Positions 10,636 through 20,122 of a DNA stretch of 64,000 nucleotides are shown piece after piece. Numbering within the stretch: position 1 is the first letter of the stretch; the number at the start of each line of letters is the position of its first letter. This DNA is from Staphylococcus xylosus NJ (GTDB lineage Bacteria; Bacillota; Bacilli; Staphylococcales; Staphylococcaceae). The DNA lies in assembly GCF_000338275.1 (NCBI RefSeq), contig NZ_ANMR01000022.1, forward strand, positions 62,001-126,000. Direction: 5' to 3'. Both the position numbers and the translations under genes were made by a program. The notes under the pieces are model-generated. The model did not search any database and had not been told where the DNA came from. It was given only the letters and a program-made list of their open reading frames with translations.

Positions 10636-12492
10636 TTGCAACTTAATCAGACCAACACCCCTTTTAACAAGGAGCAATTGGCTCTCATAAATCAACTACT
10701 ACCAATGCTTTCGACAGAACAGCAACATTGGTTAAGTGGTTATCTTATCAATCCAAATGCGTCAGAGCCTGAAGACGACATTTCAGCAGCACAAGAACCT
10801 AACACCACAGACAATACAGGGGATGAAACAAATGATACAACATCTGTAGTAAATTCAGCGGAACCTATAGACGTTAATATATTATATGGTACAGAAACAG
10901 GTAACGCTGAAGAAATTGCCGAAACATTTGAAGGTAAGTTGAAAGAACATAATTTTAATGCACATTTATGGGATATGGATGATTTCCCTAAAGAAACCTT
11001 AACCGAAGTTGAACATCTCTTTATCATTTGTTCAACACAAGGTGTGGGTGAACCCCCTATTAATGCTTTAGATTTATATGACTACCTTCATAGCGATGAG
11101 GCACCACAGCTAGATACTGTCAACTTTGCAGTCTTAGCACTTGGTGATCAAGACTTTCCAGATTTTTGTCAGGCCGGCAAAGACTTCGATCATATTCTAG
11201 ATGAACTTGGTGCAAATAGAATAGCTGACCGCGTAGATTGTGATTTTGACTTTGAAGAAACTGCCGAGCAATGGATTTCAAATATGCTTGAATTGCTTTC
11301 TCAAACGTCATCGAATATGGCTACTATTGATGAAGATGATGAAACTGTTACTATAGATGAACCTGAAGTACCATTTTCTCGATCAAATCCTTTTCAAGCA
11401 GAAGTTTTAACAAATAAAGTACTCACACAACCAGAAGCTTCTCGTGAAGTACGTCACTTAGAATTATCACTTGAAGGTTACTCTGAAACATACGAACCTG
11501 GAGACAGCTTGGTCGTTATGCCACACAATGACTTAACATTGGTTTCAAATTTAATCTCGGCATTAGGTTGGGATGCCGATACTAATATTCAACTTAGCGA
11601 CAACAATACCTCACGCTCACTTAAAGATGTGTTGCTATATGATTTTGAAATTTCTAAATTAACTCCCGGTCTCTTGCAAAACGCGGCAGAATTATTTGGT
11701 AACCCAATGTTAAATGCAAATATCCAAAAATCAGAATGGATTCAGAATTATATATATGGTAGAGATGTGATTGATTTAATTCAAGACTTCACACCCGTAT
11801 CTTTAGAACCTCAAATGCTGCCACAACTATTAAGAAAATTACCACCAAGGGAGTATTCTATAGCGAGTAGCAATCAGGTCAACCCTTCCAGTGTCGATAT
11901 TACAGTTCGTGTTGTTAAGTACGAAGCACATCGTCGTGAGCGTTTTGGTGTTTGTTCTGTACAACTAGCAGAACGGACGCCTATAGGAGAGAAATTACCT
12001 GTATACCTTAAAAAGAATCCAAATTTCAAGTTTCCTTATGAAGCCGATACACCAGTAATTATGATCGGAGCTGGAACTGGAATAGCGCCATACCGAGCTT
12101 ACCTTCAAGAAAGAGCTCACTTAGGTCTAAAAGGAGCACAATGGCTCATCTTCGGTAATCAAAATTATCAACACGACTTCCTCTATCAAAGTGATTTAGA
12201 GAGCTGGCTTAATGAAGGCGTATTAAGTAAATTAGATTTAGCTTTTTCAAGAGAGACAGAAAATAAAATTTATGTTCAACATCGCATTGAGGAAAATAGT
12301 GCTGAATTTTACCAATGGATTACTCAAGGCGCCATCATTTATCTTTGTGGTAATAAAGACGAGATGGCAAGTGGCGTCCATCAATCATTGATTAACATTC
12401 TTAAGAGAGAAGGTAATTACAACCAAGCAGATGCTGAGGACTATTTGACAGAAATGATAAAACATCAACGTTACCAACGTGACGTATATTAA
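10636..12492 (+). CDS. cysJ: Sulfite reductase-type NADPH flavoprotein (CysJ-like)
   Basis: The 618-residue diflavin reductase would pass electrons from NADPH through FAD and FMN to a partner such as sulfite reductase haemoprotein. A short acidic linker region precedes a flavodoxin domain (about 85-225; LYGTETGNAEEIA, CSTQGVGEPP). A connecting/FAD domain follows (YSIASS near 410, ERFGVCSVQLAER), then the NADPH domain (IGAGTGIAPYRAYL near 475) and the typical C-terminus RYQRDVY. TTG at 10636 is preferred because AGAGGTG lies seven bases upstream; a GTG at 10627 overlaps that site. No cysI or other assimilation gene is adjacent, so the partner must be elsewhere or the role may differ. Confidence 0.85.
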   Translation: MQLNQTNTPFNKEQLALINQLLPMLSTEQQHWLSGYLINPNASEPEDDISAAQEPNTTDNTGDETNDTTSVVNSAEPIDVNILYGTETGNAEEIAETFEGKLKEHNFNAHLWDMDDFPKETLTEVEHLFIICSTQGVGEPPINALDLYDYLHSDEAPQLDTVNFAVLALGDQDFPDFCQAGKDFDHILDELGANRIADRVDCDFDFEETAEQWISNMLELLSQTSSNMATIDEDDETVTIDEPEVPFSRSNPFQAEVLTNKVLTQPEASREVRHLELSLEGYSETYEPGDSLVVMPHNDLTLVSNLISALGWDADTNIQLSDNNTSRSLKDVLLYDFEISKLTPGLLQNAAELFGNPMLNANIQKSEWIQNYIYGRDVIDLIQDFTPVSLEPQMLPQLLRKLPPREYSIASSNQVNPSSVDITVRVVKYEAHRRERFGVCSVQLAERTPIGEKLPVYLKKNPNFKFPYEADTPVIMIGAGTGIAPYRAYLQERAHLGLKGAQWLIFGNQNYQHDFLYQSDLESWLNEGVLSKLDLAFSRETENKIYVQHRIEENSAEFYQWITQGAIIYLCGNKDEMASGVHQSLINILKREGNYNQADAEDYLTEMIKHQRYQRDVY

Positions 12493-12624
12493 TCTGTTAA
12501 ACCAGTAACTTAACTTTAATAATGTTTTAATTATCATTAACTATAAAAGTGCTATGCATACACTGACAAACGTAACCTGAATTCACGATTAAATGAGACT
12601 CCAATTTCAAAAGGTGGTTATTAT

Positions 12625-13692
12625 ATGACACAATTCGCAATCACTTATGACAATGCATTAATACTGATAAATAAGGAATATGATGGTATCCAACTTGAAA
12701 GAAAATTAGAAGGTATGAATATCCTTTCAATAGCTCAAGACCCTAACGATAAAAACACGCTTTATTGCGGCACGTTTGATCGTGGTTTATGGAAAAGTGT
12801 GGACAAAGGTCAAAATTGGGTCCCTATTGGGACACGTTTCACATACAATAGTCCTTTCAAACATGATGATATTCACATGACTGCTATCACTGCAGTTACA
12901 GTTATAGATACAGGCAATCATCATAGTTCTGTGCTCGTAGGTACTGAACCTAGTGCTTTATTCATATCAGATGATCAGGGAGAATCATTCGAATTACTTA
13001 CTGATTTTAGTCATATTGCTGGTAAAGAACATTGGTTCTTCCCACCTAGACCACATACGCATCATGTGAAATGGTTCGATACAAATACCAAATCACCAAA
13101 TGTCATTAACCTTACAATTGAAGCTGGTGGTTTTATCCAATCTACAGATTCAGGTCAACATTGGATAGCACCACAAACCCAAGACACACCTATTGATATT
13201 CACGTCTTAAAGAGCCACCCAGACTATCCGAATAAATTGTACGGAGTATTAGGTGATGCTTTCTTAAATGGTGGACGTGATACATTTATTGAAAGTGATG
13301 ATTATGGTAAGACATGGACAACATTTATTGAAGGAATTGAGCACAGATATGGTTATGGTTTAGCGATAAATTCTCAAAACCCAGATAATATTGTCATCGC
13401 TACTTCAAATTCTCCATATAACGCACATAACTATGGAGACAACACCTTTTCAACCATTTACACTATTAATAAAGCACAAGACAATGAATGGACTGAAGTA
13501 ACTACAGGGCTACCTTCCCCAAACGGCACATTGATTTCATCTATCACTGAACAAGATGGTACGTTTTATATTGCCAATAATAATGGTGTCTATTATTCAG
13601 ATGATGGTGGTATCAATTGGACAGCATTTGATATCGCATGGCCAGATTCACTCACGTCTCAACACGCACATCAATTTATTACTTTAAATTAG
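12625..13692 (+). CDS. BNR/sialidase-like beta-propeller protein
   Basis: The 355-residue protein has repeated Asp-box-like motifs, S-x-D-x-G-x-x-W: SVDKGQNW, SDDQGESF, STDSGQHW, SDDYGKTW and SDDGGINW. This is the pattern of a six- or seven-bladed beta-propeller. There is no signal peptide or membrane segment, so it is probably cytoplasmic. The family is widely annotated as glycosyl hydrolase or exo-sialidase, but I see no proof of catalysis. AAGGTGG lies eight bases before the ATG. It stands alone, ended by the hairpin at 13707-13750. The function is unknown. Confidence 0.75.
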   Translation: MTQFAITYDNALILINKEYDGIQLERKLEGMNILSIAQDPNDKNTLYCGTFDRGLWKSVDKGQNWVPIGTRFTYNSPFKHDDIHMTAITAVTVIDTGNHHSSVLVGTEPSALFISDDQGESFELLTDFSHIAGKEHWFFPPRPHTHHVKWFDTNTKSPNVINLTIEAGGFIQSTDSGQHWIAPQTQDTPIDIHVLKSHPDYPNKLYGVLGDAFLNGGRDTFIESDDYGKTWTTFIEGIEHRYGYGLAINSQNPDNIVIATSNSPYNAHNYGDNTFSTIYTINKAQDNEWTEVTTGLPSPNGTLISSITEQDGTFYIANNNGVYYSDDGGINWTAFDIAWPDSLTSQHAHQFITLN

Positions 13693-13706
13693 AAATTGTT
13701 AAATGC

Positions 13707-13750
13707 ATAACCTTAGAGTTTGGTTGTTGGCCAAAATCTAAGGTTATTTT
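13707..13750 (+). terminator. Terminator after the BNR-repeat gene
   Basis: Perfect 11-base arms ATAACCTTAGA and TCTAAGGTTAT, with further TTTGG/CCAAA pairing inside, are followed by TTTTTAT. Confidence 0.85.
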
Positions 13751-13878
13751 TATGCGCAAACATAGCAACATTCAGGGGAATACATACCACTTAAACGTAA
13801 ATACATGCCACTTATATAATTTATGTAGTATTCGTAGTTAAAATTTGGTTTACTTATGGCAATAGGAGGTGTGCCTTT

Positions 13879-14319
13879 ATGGATTTAGAAATAATTCACG
13901 ATAATGATTTACCCAAAGGCAAGTTTATTATTCAAAGTCACAAACATACTGAACAATTACCAGAAATTATCGCTTGTATAAAACAACTGTCTCAAAAAAA
14001 ATTATTTCCTGGAAAATATCAAGGCGATATTTACTATATCAAACATCAAGATATTATTAGTTTTCGTATAGAGAATAAAGTTTTAACGATTATAACGTCA
14101 GACCATCAATACACCAGTACTCAACGTTTATATGAAGTAAAATCACAAATTAGCATGCAATTTCTACAGATTTCGAAATCTGAAATAATTAATATTAACT
14201 ATATCGATCATTTAAAACTTAATAAAAATGGTACTATCGAGGTTCGTTTTACAAATAATGATTTCACATACTCTTCAAGAAGATATTTGCCATTTATCAA
14301 GGAGGCTTTAAAACTATGA
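13879..14319 (+). CDS. LytTR-domain DNA-binding regulator
   Basis: The 146-residue protein has a C-terminal LytTR domain (about 50-145): DIYYIKHQDIISF, FLQISKSEIININYIDHLKLNKNG and FTYSSRRYLPFIKEAL. It lacks a receiver domain, so it is a stand-alone regulator of the kind often paired with a DUF3021 membrane protein. AGGAGG lies 11 bases before the ATG. The next gene overlaps its stop by four bases (ATGA), so the two form a translationally coupled pair. Such LytTR/DUF3021 pairs usually control their own or nearby membrane-related genes; the signal is not known. Confidence 0.88.
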   Translation: MDLEIIHDNDLPKGKFIIQSHKHTEQLPEIIACIKQLSQKKLFPGKYQGDIYYIKHQDIISFRIENKVLTIITSDHQYTSTQRLYEVKSQISMQFLQISKSEIININYIDHLKLNKNGTIEVRFTNNDFTYSSRRYLPFIKEALKL

Positions 14320-14792
14320 AACGTTTATTTCGCGGTGCAACCATTGGTATTGCCATTGGTATAATAATTGCTTTAATCTTTTCATCTATTTTTGCTCGAA
14401 CAGCTTTTCATCCTGTCTCACCCGTATCAACCATGGGGCGCTTTTATTTTCAACATTTAAATGAATTACAAATTATGTTTATTTCAGTTATTATCTGGGC
14501 CTTAATTGGTGTTAGTTTCAGTTTTGGCGAACTCATATTTTCAAGTTCTAGAAAATCACTCTTATTTAAAACATCACTTCATTTTAGCCTTATGTTTATC
14601 ATTATGTTGCCTTTAGCTATACTAGCAGGATGGTTTCCACTTAAATTATCAGCAGTTTTGTTTTTCATTATTATCTATACAATTATCTATTTTATTATTT
14701 GGACAATAGAAACGAAGCGTAATCAGAATGATATCAATGAGATTAACGCTATGCTATCTAACAGAAGGAATGATAAAAATGAACAAAGGTAG
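14316..14792 (+). CDS. DUF3021 four-helix membrane protein
   Basis: The 158-residue protein has four predicted membrane helices (about 10-28, 50-68, 85-105, 110-132) and a short charged tail, the shape of DUF3021. It overlaps the LytTR gene by four bases and probably acts as its membrane partner or target. Its last 14 bases overlap the start of the broken DUF4188 gene, so all three were once one transcription unit. Confidence 0.82.
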   Translation: MKRLFRGATIGIAIGIIIALIFSSIFARTAFHPVSPVSTMGRFYFQHLNELQIMFISVIIWALIGVSFSFGELIFSSSRKSLLFKTSLHFSLMFIIMLPLAILAGWFPLKLSAVLFFIIIYTIIYFIIWTIETKRNQNDINEINAMLSNRRNDKNEQR

Positions 14793-15243
14793 ATATACTG
14801 TATTACCAAATGAATCTATTACTCTATTCTTAATTGGTCTTCGCGTGAACAAATAGTATAAAATTCATAAATGGTTACCCGTTCTTTTAGCTATGCCACC
14901 TATGCTGAATGAATTATTAAAAAATAAGTCTCTTGGCTGCCTATCTTATGAAATGTTTTTTAAATATCGTGGCGTGATGATAGTACAATATTGGGAATCG
15001 AATGAACAACTTTTATTTTATTCAAAAATGCCAAAACACTTAAAAGCATGGCTTAGATTTGCAAAAGCATTAAAGCAGAATGACGCTGTCGGTTTCTATC
15101 ATGAGACTTATAATTCAGGATCAAAACAATATGAAAATATTTATATCAACATGCCAGACTTTGGATTAGGTAAGGCACGTGATAATCAAGTAGTAAACAA
15201 AAAAACACAATCTGCAAAACAAAGACTACGCTCTCAAGGATGA
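14779..15243 (+). pseudogene. DUF4188 protein gene with an internal stop codon
   Basis: Reading from ATG 14779 gives MNKGRYTVLPNESITLFLIG and then RVNK, followed by TAG at 14854-14856. The same frame then stays open to 15243 (YKIHKWLPVLLAMPPMLNELL, VQYWESNEQLL, HETY, YENIYINMPDFGLGKAR). The family normally has a tryptophan where the TAG stands, so one G-to-A change (TGG to TAG) explains it. Restart at ATG 14893 would give a 116-residue fragment without the conserved N-terminus. The frame is otherwise intact, so the change looks recent, or could be a sequencing error. DUF4188 proteins resemble small dimeric alpha/beta-barrel monooxygenases; the activity is unproven. Confidence 0.85.
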
Positions 15244-15281
15244 CTTTATACCAGTGTTTTAACAGTAAATTAATGCAATAT

Positions 15282-15319
15282 TAATGGCCGAGACACGATA
15301 ATTGATGTCCCGGCCATTA
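15282..15319. terminator. Bidirectional terminator between the DUF4188 remnant and fadA
   Basis: TAATGGCCGAGACA and TGTCCCGGCCATTA form a long stem with T-rich flanks on both sides, between convergent genes. It belongs to the GGCCGAGACAT stem-loop family. Confidence 0.85.
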
Positions 15320-15335
15320 TTATATTGCTTCTATA

Positions 15336-16520
15336 TTACCTTATATATTCGAAGATACCTGCAGCGCCCATGCCGACGCCTATACACATCGTTACCATAC
15401 CGTACTTTGTATCAGGTCTTTTCTTCATTTCTGATAACAATCTCCCTACCAGCATGGCACCGGTCGCACCTAGTGGATGTCCTAATGCAATTGCACCACC
15501 ATTAACATTCGTCTTGTCAGTCTCTAACCCAACTTCTCTCATAGATGCTAAGGTTTGAGATGCAAAAGCTTCATTTAATTCTACTAAATCTATATCGCTA
15601 ACATCCAAGTCAGCTTGTTTTAACACTTCAGGAATGGCATATGCTGGTCCAATCCCCATTAATTTAGGGTCTACACCAACAGCTTTGAATCCTACAAAAC
15701 GCGCAATTGGTTTAACACCTAATTCCTTAACTTTTTCTCCAGACATGACAACTACAAATCCAGAACCATCTGTTAATGGTGCGGATTGCCCTGCAGTCAC
15801 TGTGCCGTCAGCCTTAAATACCGTGCGTAGCTTAGCAAGCGCTTCTTTATTTGTGTCGGGTCTAATCAATTCGTCATCTTTAAACACTTCTTTGCTAATA
15901 ACTGGACCATTTTGATCATAAGTCACCTTATTAACTTCTATAGGAATAATTTCATCTTCAAATTTTCCTGATTGCTGTGCTGCTGCTGCTCGTTGATGAC
16001 TTTGCACAGCATATGCATCTTGGTCCTCTCTCGAAACATTATATGTTTCAGCTACCATTTCTGCAGTCAATCCCATAGGATAAGAAACACCAGAATCTTC
16101 ATCTTGAAGTATTGGATTATTCGTCGGTTCATTACCACCCATTGGCACTGCACTCATCAGTTCAATACCACCAGCGACAAGGACATCTGCTTGGTCAGCA
16201 ATAATTTGGTTTGCTGCATGTGCAATCGTTTGAAGTCCTGAAGAACAATAGCGATTCACCGTTTGTCCTGGAACTTCATTTGGCATACCTGCAAGTAACG
16301 CAATTGTTCTTGCAATATTCTGACCTTGTAAACCTTCTGGGAATGAATTACCAACAATCACATCTTCTACCATGCTTGGCTCAAATGAACCTCCAACCCT
16401 TTCTAATACACCTTTTAATACTTTAGCGGCAACCTCATCTGGTCTTTCATGAGCCATTGCACCATTTTTTGCTTTACCAGCTGCTGAACGTCCATAAGCA
16501 ACAATATATGCATCTCGCAT
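15336..16520 (-). CDS. fadA: Acetyl-CoA acetyltransferase (thiolase) of beta-oxidation
   Basis: The 394-residue thiolase carries out the last step of beta-oxidation, splitting 3-ketoacyl-CoA to acetyl-CoA and a shortened acyl-CoA. The nucleophilic cysteine is in NRYCSSGLQTI (near 88), the histidine in GGAIALGHPLGATGA (near 350) and the second cysteine in MCIGVGMGAAG (near 380). AAGGGTGAA precedes the ATG. It is the last gene of the minus-strand fad operon, 32 bases after fadB, and the terminator at 15282-15319 follows. In staphylococci this operon is named fadXEDBA. Confidence 0.92.
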   Translation of the reverse strand: MRDAYIVAYGRSAAGKAKNGAMAHERPDEVAAKVLKGVLERVGGSFEPSMVEDVIVGNSFPEGLQGQNIARTIALLAGMPNEVPGQTVNRYCSSGLQTIAHAANQIIADQADVLVAGGIELMSAVPMGGNEPTNNPILQDEDSGVSYPMGLTAEMVAETYNVSREDQDAYAVQSHQRAAAAQQSGKFEDEIIPIEVNKVTYDQNGPVISKEVFKDDELIRPDTNKEALAKLRTVFKADGTVTAGQSAPLTDGSGFVVVMSGEKVKELGVKPIARFVGFKAVGVDPKLMGIGPAYAIPEVLKQADLDVSDIDLVELNEAFASQTLASMREVGLETDKTNVNGGAIALGHPLGATGAMLVGRLLSEMKKRPDTKYGMVTMCIGVGMGAAGIFEYIR

Positions 16521-16552
16521 TTAAGTTCACCCTTTCTTATCCTGATTAATGA

Positions 16553-18811
16553 TTAGTTACGTAGTGGTTTACCTTTTTCTAACATGTGTGAAATTCTGTC
16601 ATACGTTTTTTTATTTTGTAAAAGTTCTAAAAATCTCTCTTTTTCAAGTTTTTGCAAATATCTTTGATTAACGTAAGTGTTACGTGGAATATCTCCACCT
16701 GACAACACTTCTGCCACTTTCAACGTAATTTCATAATCATAGTCACTGATAAAATGACCCATACGTTGTGCGTCTAACTGACCTTCAGCTAATGCTTTAA
16801 AGTCTTTTCCTAACGCTATATATTGTGTTTTTGGCGTTGGCACATAATTTGTTTCTGCTTCATAACGAGCTCTGTTTAAGGCTACCTCTACACGTCTTTC
16901 AGTATTTAAAATTACTGTATCTGTGTCTCTTAAATAGCCAAATCTGATAGCTTCATAGGCATTAGTTGAAACTTTTGCAAAACCAATTTGCATCAATATA
17001 TCCGTAATTGATTTTTGTTTATCATCGTTTTTATGATTCGTACGCAGCACTCTATCTGTTAATTCAGCGAGTCCACCTCCAGCAGGTAACAATCCAACTC
17101 CTGTTTCAACAAGACCTATATAAGATTCACTTGCAGCAACTACTATTGGTGAATGTAAAACTAATTCACAACCACCACCTAAAGCTCTACCGTGAACTGC
17201 TGTCACTACTGGTTTCAATGAATATTTCAATCTAGAGAAGACATGGTGTAGTTGTTCAACTGCTGCGCCGACTTCTTCTACTACGCGACCTTCTTCATGT
17301 GCTTTTTTCATTTGGAATAAGTTCGCGCCAACACTTAAGTTGTTTCCACCACCATAAATGACCATGCTCGTATAGTCTTCACTTTCTAATTTATTAATTG
17401 CATCTAATAAATCATCAAGGAAACCATTAGAAATAACATTATTTTTACTTTGTAGTTTTAATAAAAGTTGATCTTTATTAGCTACTGATAAATTTGAATC
17501 CTCTTTATTCCAAATTTCTTCATCAATATATTCTGCTACCGGTGTAATTCGTTCAATAGATTCACCATCACTATAGAATGGTGCCGTACGTTGCTCTATC
17601 CAATCTGGCAGCTGACCTAACTCTTCTTTCATACGTGATTTCACACGTTCGAATCCCATTAGATCCCACAGTTGAAATGCTCCTAATTTCCAATTGAACC
17701 CCCATACTAATGCGCGATCAATATCTTTAAAGGATTCTGCAGCTTTCGGCACATTAATTGCTGAATAATAGAAATTATTTCTTAATGTTTCCCACAAGAA
17801 TACGCCTGCATCATCTTGTGCATTAAAGATAACATCTAAATTATTAGCTAAGTCTTTACTAAATTTACCTAAAATTTCTAATTGTGGTTGTTCGGGCGCC
17901 ACGTATTCATTCTGTTCTGGATCAAAAACATGACGTTTTTTATCTACTTTTTTATAAAATCCTTGTTTAGTTTTATTACCTAGCGCACCATTTTCCACTA
18001 ATTTTTCAGACAGTTTAACATCGTGGAAGAAAGGTTGTTCTTCAGGTATACTTTGTAATCCTTTGATAACCGCTAAAGCAATATCTAGTCCTACTAAATC
18101 AGACAAACCATATGTCCCCATCTTAGGACGGCCAATACTTCGACCAGTTAATGCATCTACTTCTGTAATAGAAAATCCTTGTTGTTCAGCTCTATACATA
18201 ATGTCATTCATCGTTTGTGTACCGACCCGGTTAGCAACAAATCCTGGCACATCATTTGCAACAATGACGCCTTTACCAAGTACGTCTTCAGCAAATGCTT
18301 GCACACGTGCAACAACTTTTTCAGAAGTGTTGCTATTTGGAATGACTTCCACTAATTTCATAATACGTGGTGGGTTGAAGAAATGCATTCCAAAGAATCT
18401 TTCTTTATCTAGTGTATCAAATACATTTGCGATTGATTCAATTGGGATTCCTGATGTATTAGTCGCAAATATCGCTTCTTTTTTGGCAACGTCTTTCACT
18501 TTATTCCAAACTTGATGTTTAATATCTACTTCTTCTTTAACGGCTTCTATATATATATCTGCATCATCTTGTTCTACTAAATCTTCATTGAAATTACCAT
18601 AAGATAAATTGGATGCAAACGCTAAATCAAATAATTGTGGACGTTTAGGATTTGTTATAATCTCATATGCTTTTCTTGAAATTTTATTAGGATCATTTTC
18701 ATCAATCACAATATCCAGCAGTTTTACTTTTAGTCCTGCGTTAACAAGCAGTGCTGCTATTTGACTGCCCATTGTACCTGCGCCTAATACTGTTGCTTTT
18801 CTTATCGTCAT
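16553..18811 (-). CDS. fadB: 3-hydroxyacyl-CoA dehydrogenase / enoyl-CoA hydratase
   Basis: This 752-residue bifunctional enzyme hydrates 2-enoyl-CoA and oxidises 3-hydroxyacyl-CoA. The NAD-binding dehydrogenase comes first (LGAGTMGSQIAALLVNAGL at residue 8; FFNPPRIMKLVEVI near 145). The hydratase/crotonase part is C-terminal (HGRALGGGCELVLHS near 540, ETGVGLLPAGGG near 570). This order is the reverse of E. coli FadB and typical of Firmicutes. TTGGAGG precedes the ATG. It sits between fadD and fadA with short gaps in the same operon. Confidence 0.92.
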   Translation of the reverse strand: MTIRKATVLGAGTMGSQIAALLVNAGLKVKLLDIVIDENDPNKISRKAYEIITNPKRPQLFDLAFASNLSYGNFNEDLVEQDDADIYIEAVKEEVDIKHQVWNKVKDVAKKEAIFATNTSGIPIESIANVFDTLDKERFFGMHFFNPPRIMKLVEVIPNSNTSEKVVARVQAFAEDVLGKGVIVANDVPGFVANRVGTQTMNDIMYRAEQQGFSITEVDALTGRSIGRPKMGTYGLSDLVGLDIALAVIKGLQSIPEEQPFFHDVKLSEKLVENGALGNKTKQGFYKKVDKKRHVFDPEQNEYVAPEQPQLEILGKFSKDLANNLDVIFNAQDDAGVFLWETLRNNFYYSAINVPKAAESFKDIDRALVWGFNWKLGAFQLWDLMGFERVKSRMKEELGQLPDWIEQRTAPFYSDGESIERITPVAEYIDEEIWNKEDSNLSVANKDQLLLKLQSKNNVISNGFLDDLLDAINKLESEDYTSMVIYGGGNNLSVGANLFQMKKAHEEGRVVEEVGAAVEQLHHVFSRLKYSLKPVVTAVHGRALGGGCELVLHSPIVVAASESYIGLVETGVGLLPAGGGLAELTDRVLRTNHKNDDKQKSITDILMQIGFAKVSTNAYEAIRFGYLRDTDTVILNTERRVEVALNRARYEAETNYVPTPKTQYIALGKDFKALAEGQLDAQRMGHFISDYDYEITLKVAEVLSGGDIPRNTYVNQRYLQKLEKERFLELLQNKKTYDRISHMLEKGKPLRN

Positions 18812-18851
18812 ACTAAACCCTCCAAATTTTTTCTTGAACTACAGATATATG

Positions 18852-20060
18852 TTAAATAAATGCTGAGTCACCTGTGATTGCTCTTCCAATTACCAAGGCA
18901 TTAACTTCATGTGTGCCTTCATAAGTGTAAATAGCTTCAGCATCTGCAAAGAATCTAGCGATATCATATTCTCCAGCTAAAATGCCATTACCTCCATGTA
19001 TGCCACGCCCCATAGCTACAGATTCTCTCAATCTTAATGAGTTCATCATTTTCGCAGTTGAAGTCGCTACTTCATCATACTCTCCATTAGCCTGCATTCG
19101 AGCAAGCTGTGCACATGTCGCCATTGCTTGAGCTAAATTACCTTGCATCATGGCTAATTTTTCTTGAATTAACTGGAACTTACTAATTTCTTTACCAAAC
19201 TGTTTACGTTTTGTTACATAGTCCGTCGTTGCTCTCAAAGCACCAGCCATAGCACCTGTAGCCATATAAGCCACACCAGCACGTGTAGAGTACAAGACTT
19301 TCGCAATATCTTTAAAAGAATTGATATTTTGCAAGCGTTTTTCCTCTTTGACGACTACATTTTTTAAACGAATCTTTGCATTAGGAACAATTCTCAGTGC
19401 AATTTTATGTTCTAATAGTTCTATTTCTACACCTTCTTGACTCGGTTCAATGATGAAACCTTTTGGCTTACCTGTATCGACATCAACTGCATATACGGGC
19501 ATAACATCAGCTACATTTGCACCGCCAATCCATTTTTTCTCACCATTGATAATCCATTTATCGCCTTCTCGTTTAGCCGTCGTTTCTAATCCACCTGCAA
19601 CATCAGATCCGTGCTCTGGTTCAGTTAGTGCGAAACATGTACGTAATTCATGAGATTGTAATTTTGGTAAGTAGTAAGCTTGTTGCTCTTTACTCCCCCC
19701 AAACCAAAATGAATTATGTCCTAATCCTTGATGCACACCTAACAATGTAGCTAAAGAGACATCAAATCTTGCTATTGTATAAGACATGAAGAATTGGAAC
19801 ATTTGGCTTGGTGTTTGTGCACCTTCACGCCCTTCAAAAAGTAATGGATTTCTGAAATAATTTAATTTACCCAACTCTTCGAAATAATCTTCTGGTTCAG
19901 TAGCATTTAACCAATGTTCATTGACTGAATCTCTGTATTTTTCTTCTAACATGTCATTCAACTGTTTTAGCAGTTTAACTTCGCCCTCCGTTAAATCTTT
20001 CGCAATGCTTAAGATGTCCTCTGGGTATAGTGCTTTGATTGTTTCTTCTTTTGTTGGCAT
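18852..20060 (-). CDS. fadD: Acyl-CoA dehydrogenase
   Basis: The 402-residue FAD enzyme introduces the trans-2 double bond in acyl-CoA. Family signatures are CFALTEPEHGSDVAGG (near 138), the region RGIHGGNGILAGEYDI and the catalytic-glutamate motif YEGTHEVNALVIGR near 385. The YEGTHE form resembles glutaryl-CoA dehydrogenase relatives. GGAGG eight bases upstream selects the ATG at 20060 over an in-frame start 15 bases earlier. Staphylococcal naming (fadD = dehydrogenase, fadE = ligase) is opposite to that of E. coli. A candidate cre site lies just upstream. Confidence 0.88.
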   Translation of the reverse strand: MPTKEETIKALYPEDILSIAKDLTEGEVKLLKQLNDMLEEKYRDSVNEHWLNATEPEDYFEELGKLNYFRNPLLFEGREGAQTPSQMFQFFMSYTIARFDVSLATLLGVHQGLGHNSFWFGGSKEQQAYYLPKLQSHELRTCFALTEPEHGSDVAGGLETTAKREGDKWIINGEKKWIGGANVADVMPVYAVDVDTGKPKGFIIEPSQEGVEIELLEHKIALRIVPNAKIRLKNVVVKEEKRLQNINSFKDIAKVLYSTRAGVAYMATGAMAGALRATTDYVTKRKQFGKEISKFQLIQEKLAMMQGNLAQAMATCAQLARMQANGEYDEVATSTAKMMNSLRLRESVAMGRGIHGGNGILAGEYDIARFFADAEAIYTYEGTHEVNALVIGRAITGDSAFI

Positions 20061-20080
20061 AATTAAAACCTCCATTGTAA

Positions 20081-20094
20081 TGTTTACGCTTACA
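20081..20094 (-). promoter_or_regulatory. Candidate CcpA-binding cre site between fadE and fadD
   Basis: Read on the minus strand this is TGTAAGCGTAAACA, close to the cre consensus TGWAANCGNTNWCA. It lies in the 62-base gap ahead of fadD, so it could act on an internal promoter or as a roadblock. Carbon catabolite repression of beta-oxidation is known in Firmicutes; binding here is inferred. Confidence 0.55.
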
Positions 20095-20122
20095 TTTTCA
20101 TTGAAAATTTTTTGTTTAATAA

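Noticed and set aside
13638..13841. Plus-strand frame overlapping the end of the BNR gene
   Set aside because: It crosses the strong terminator at 13707-13750 and lacks a start signal.
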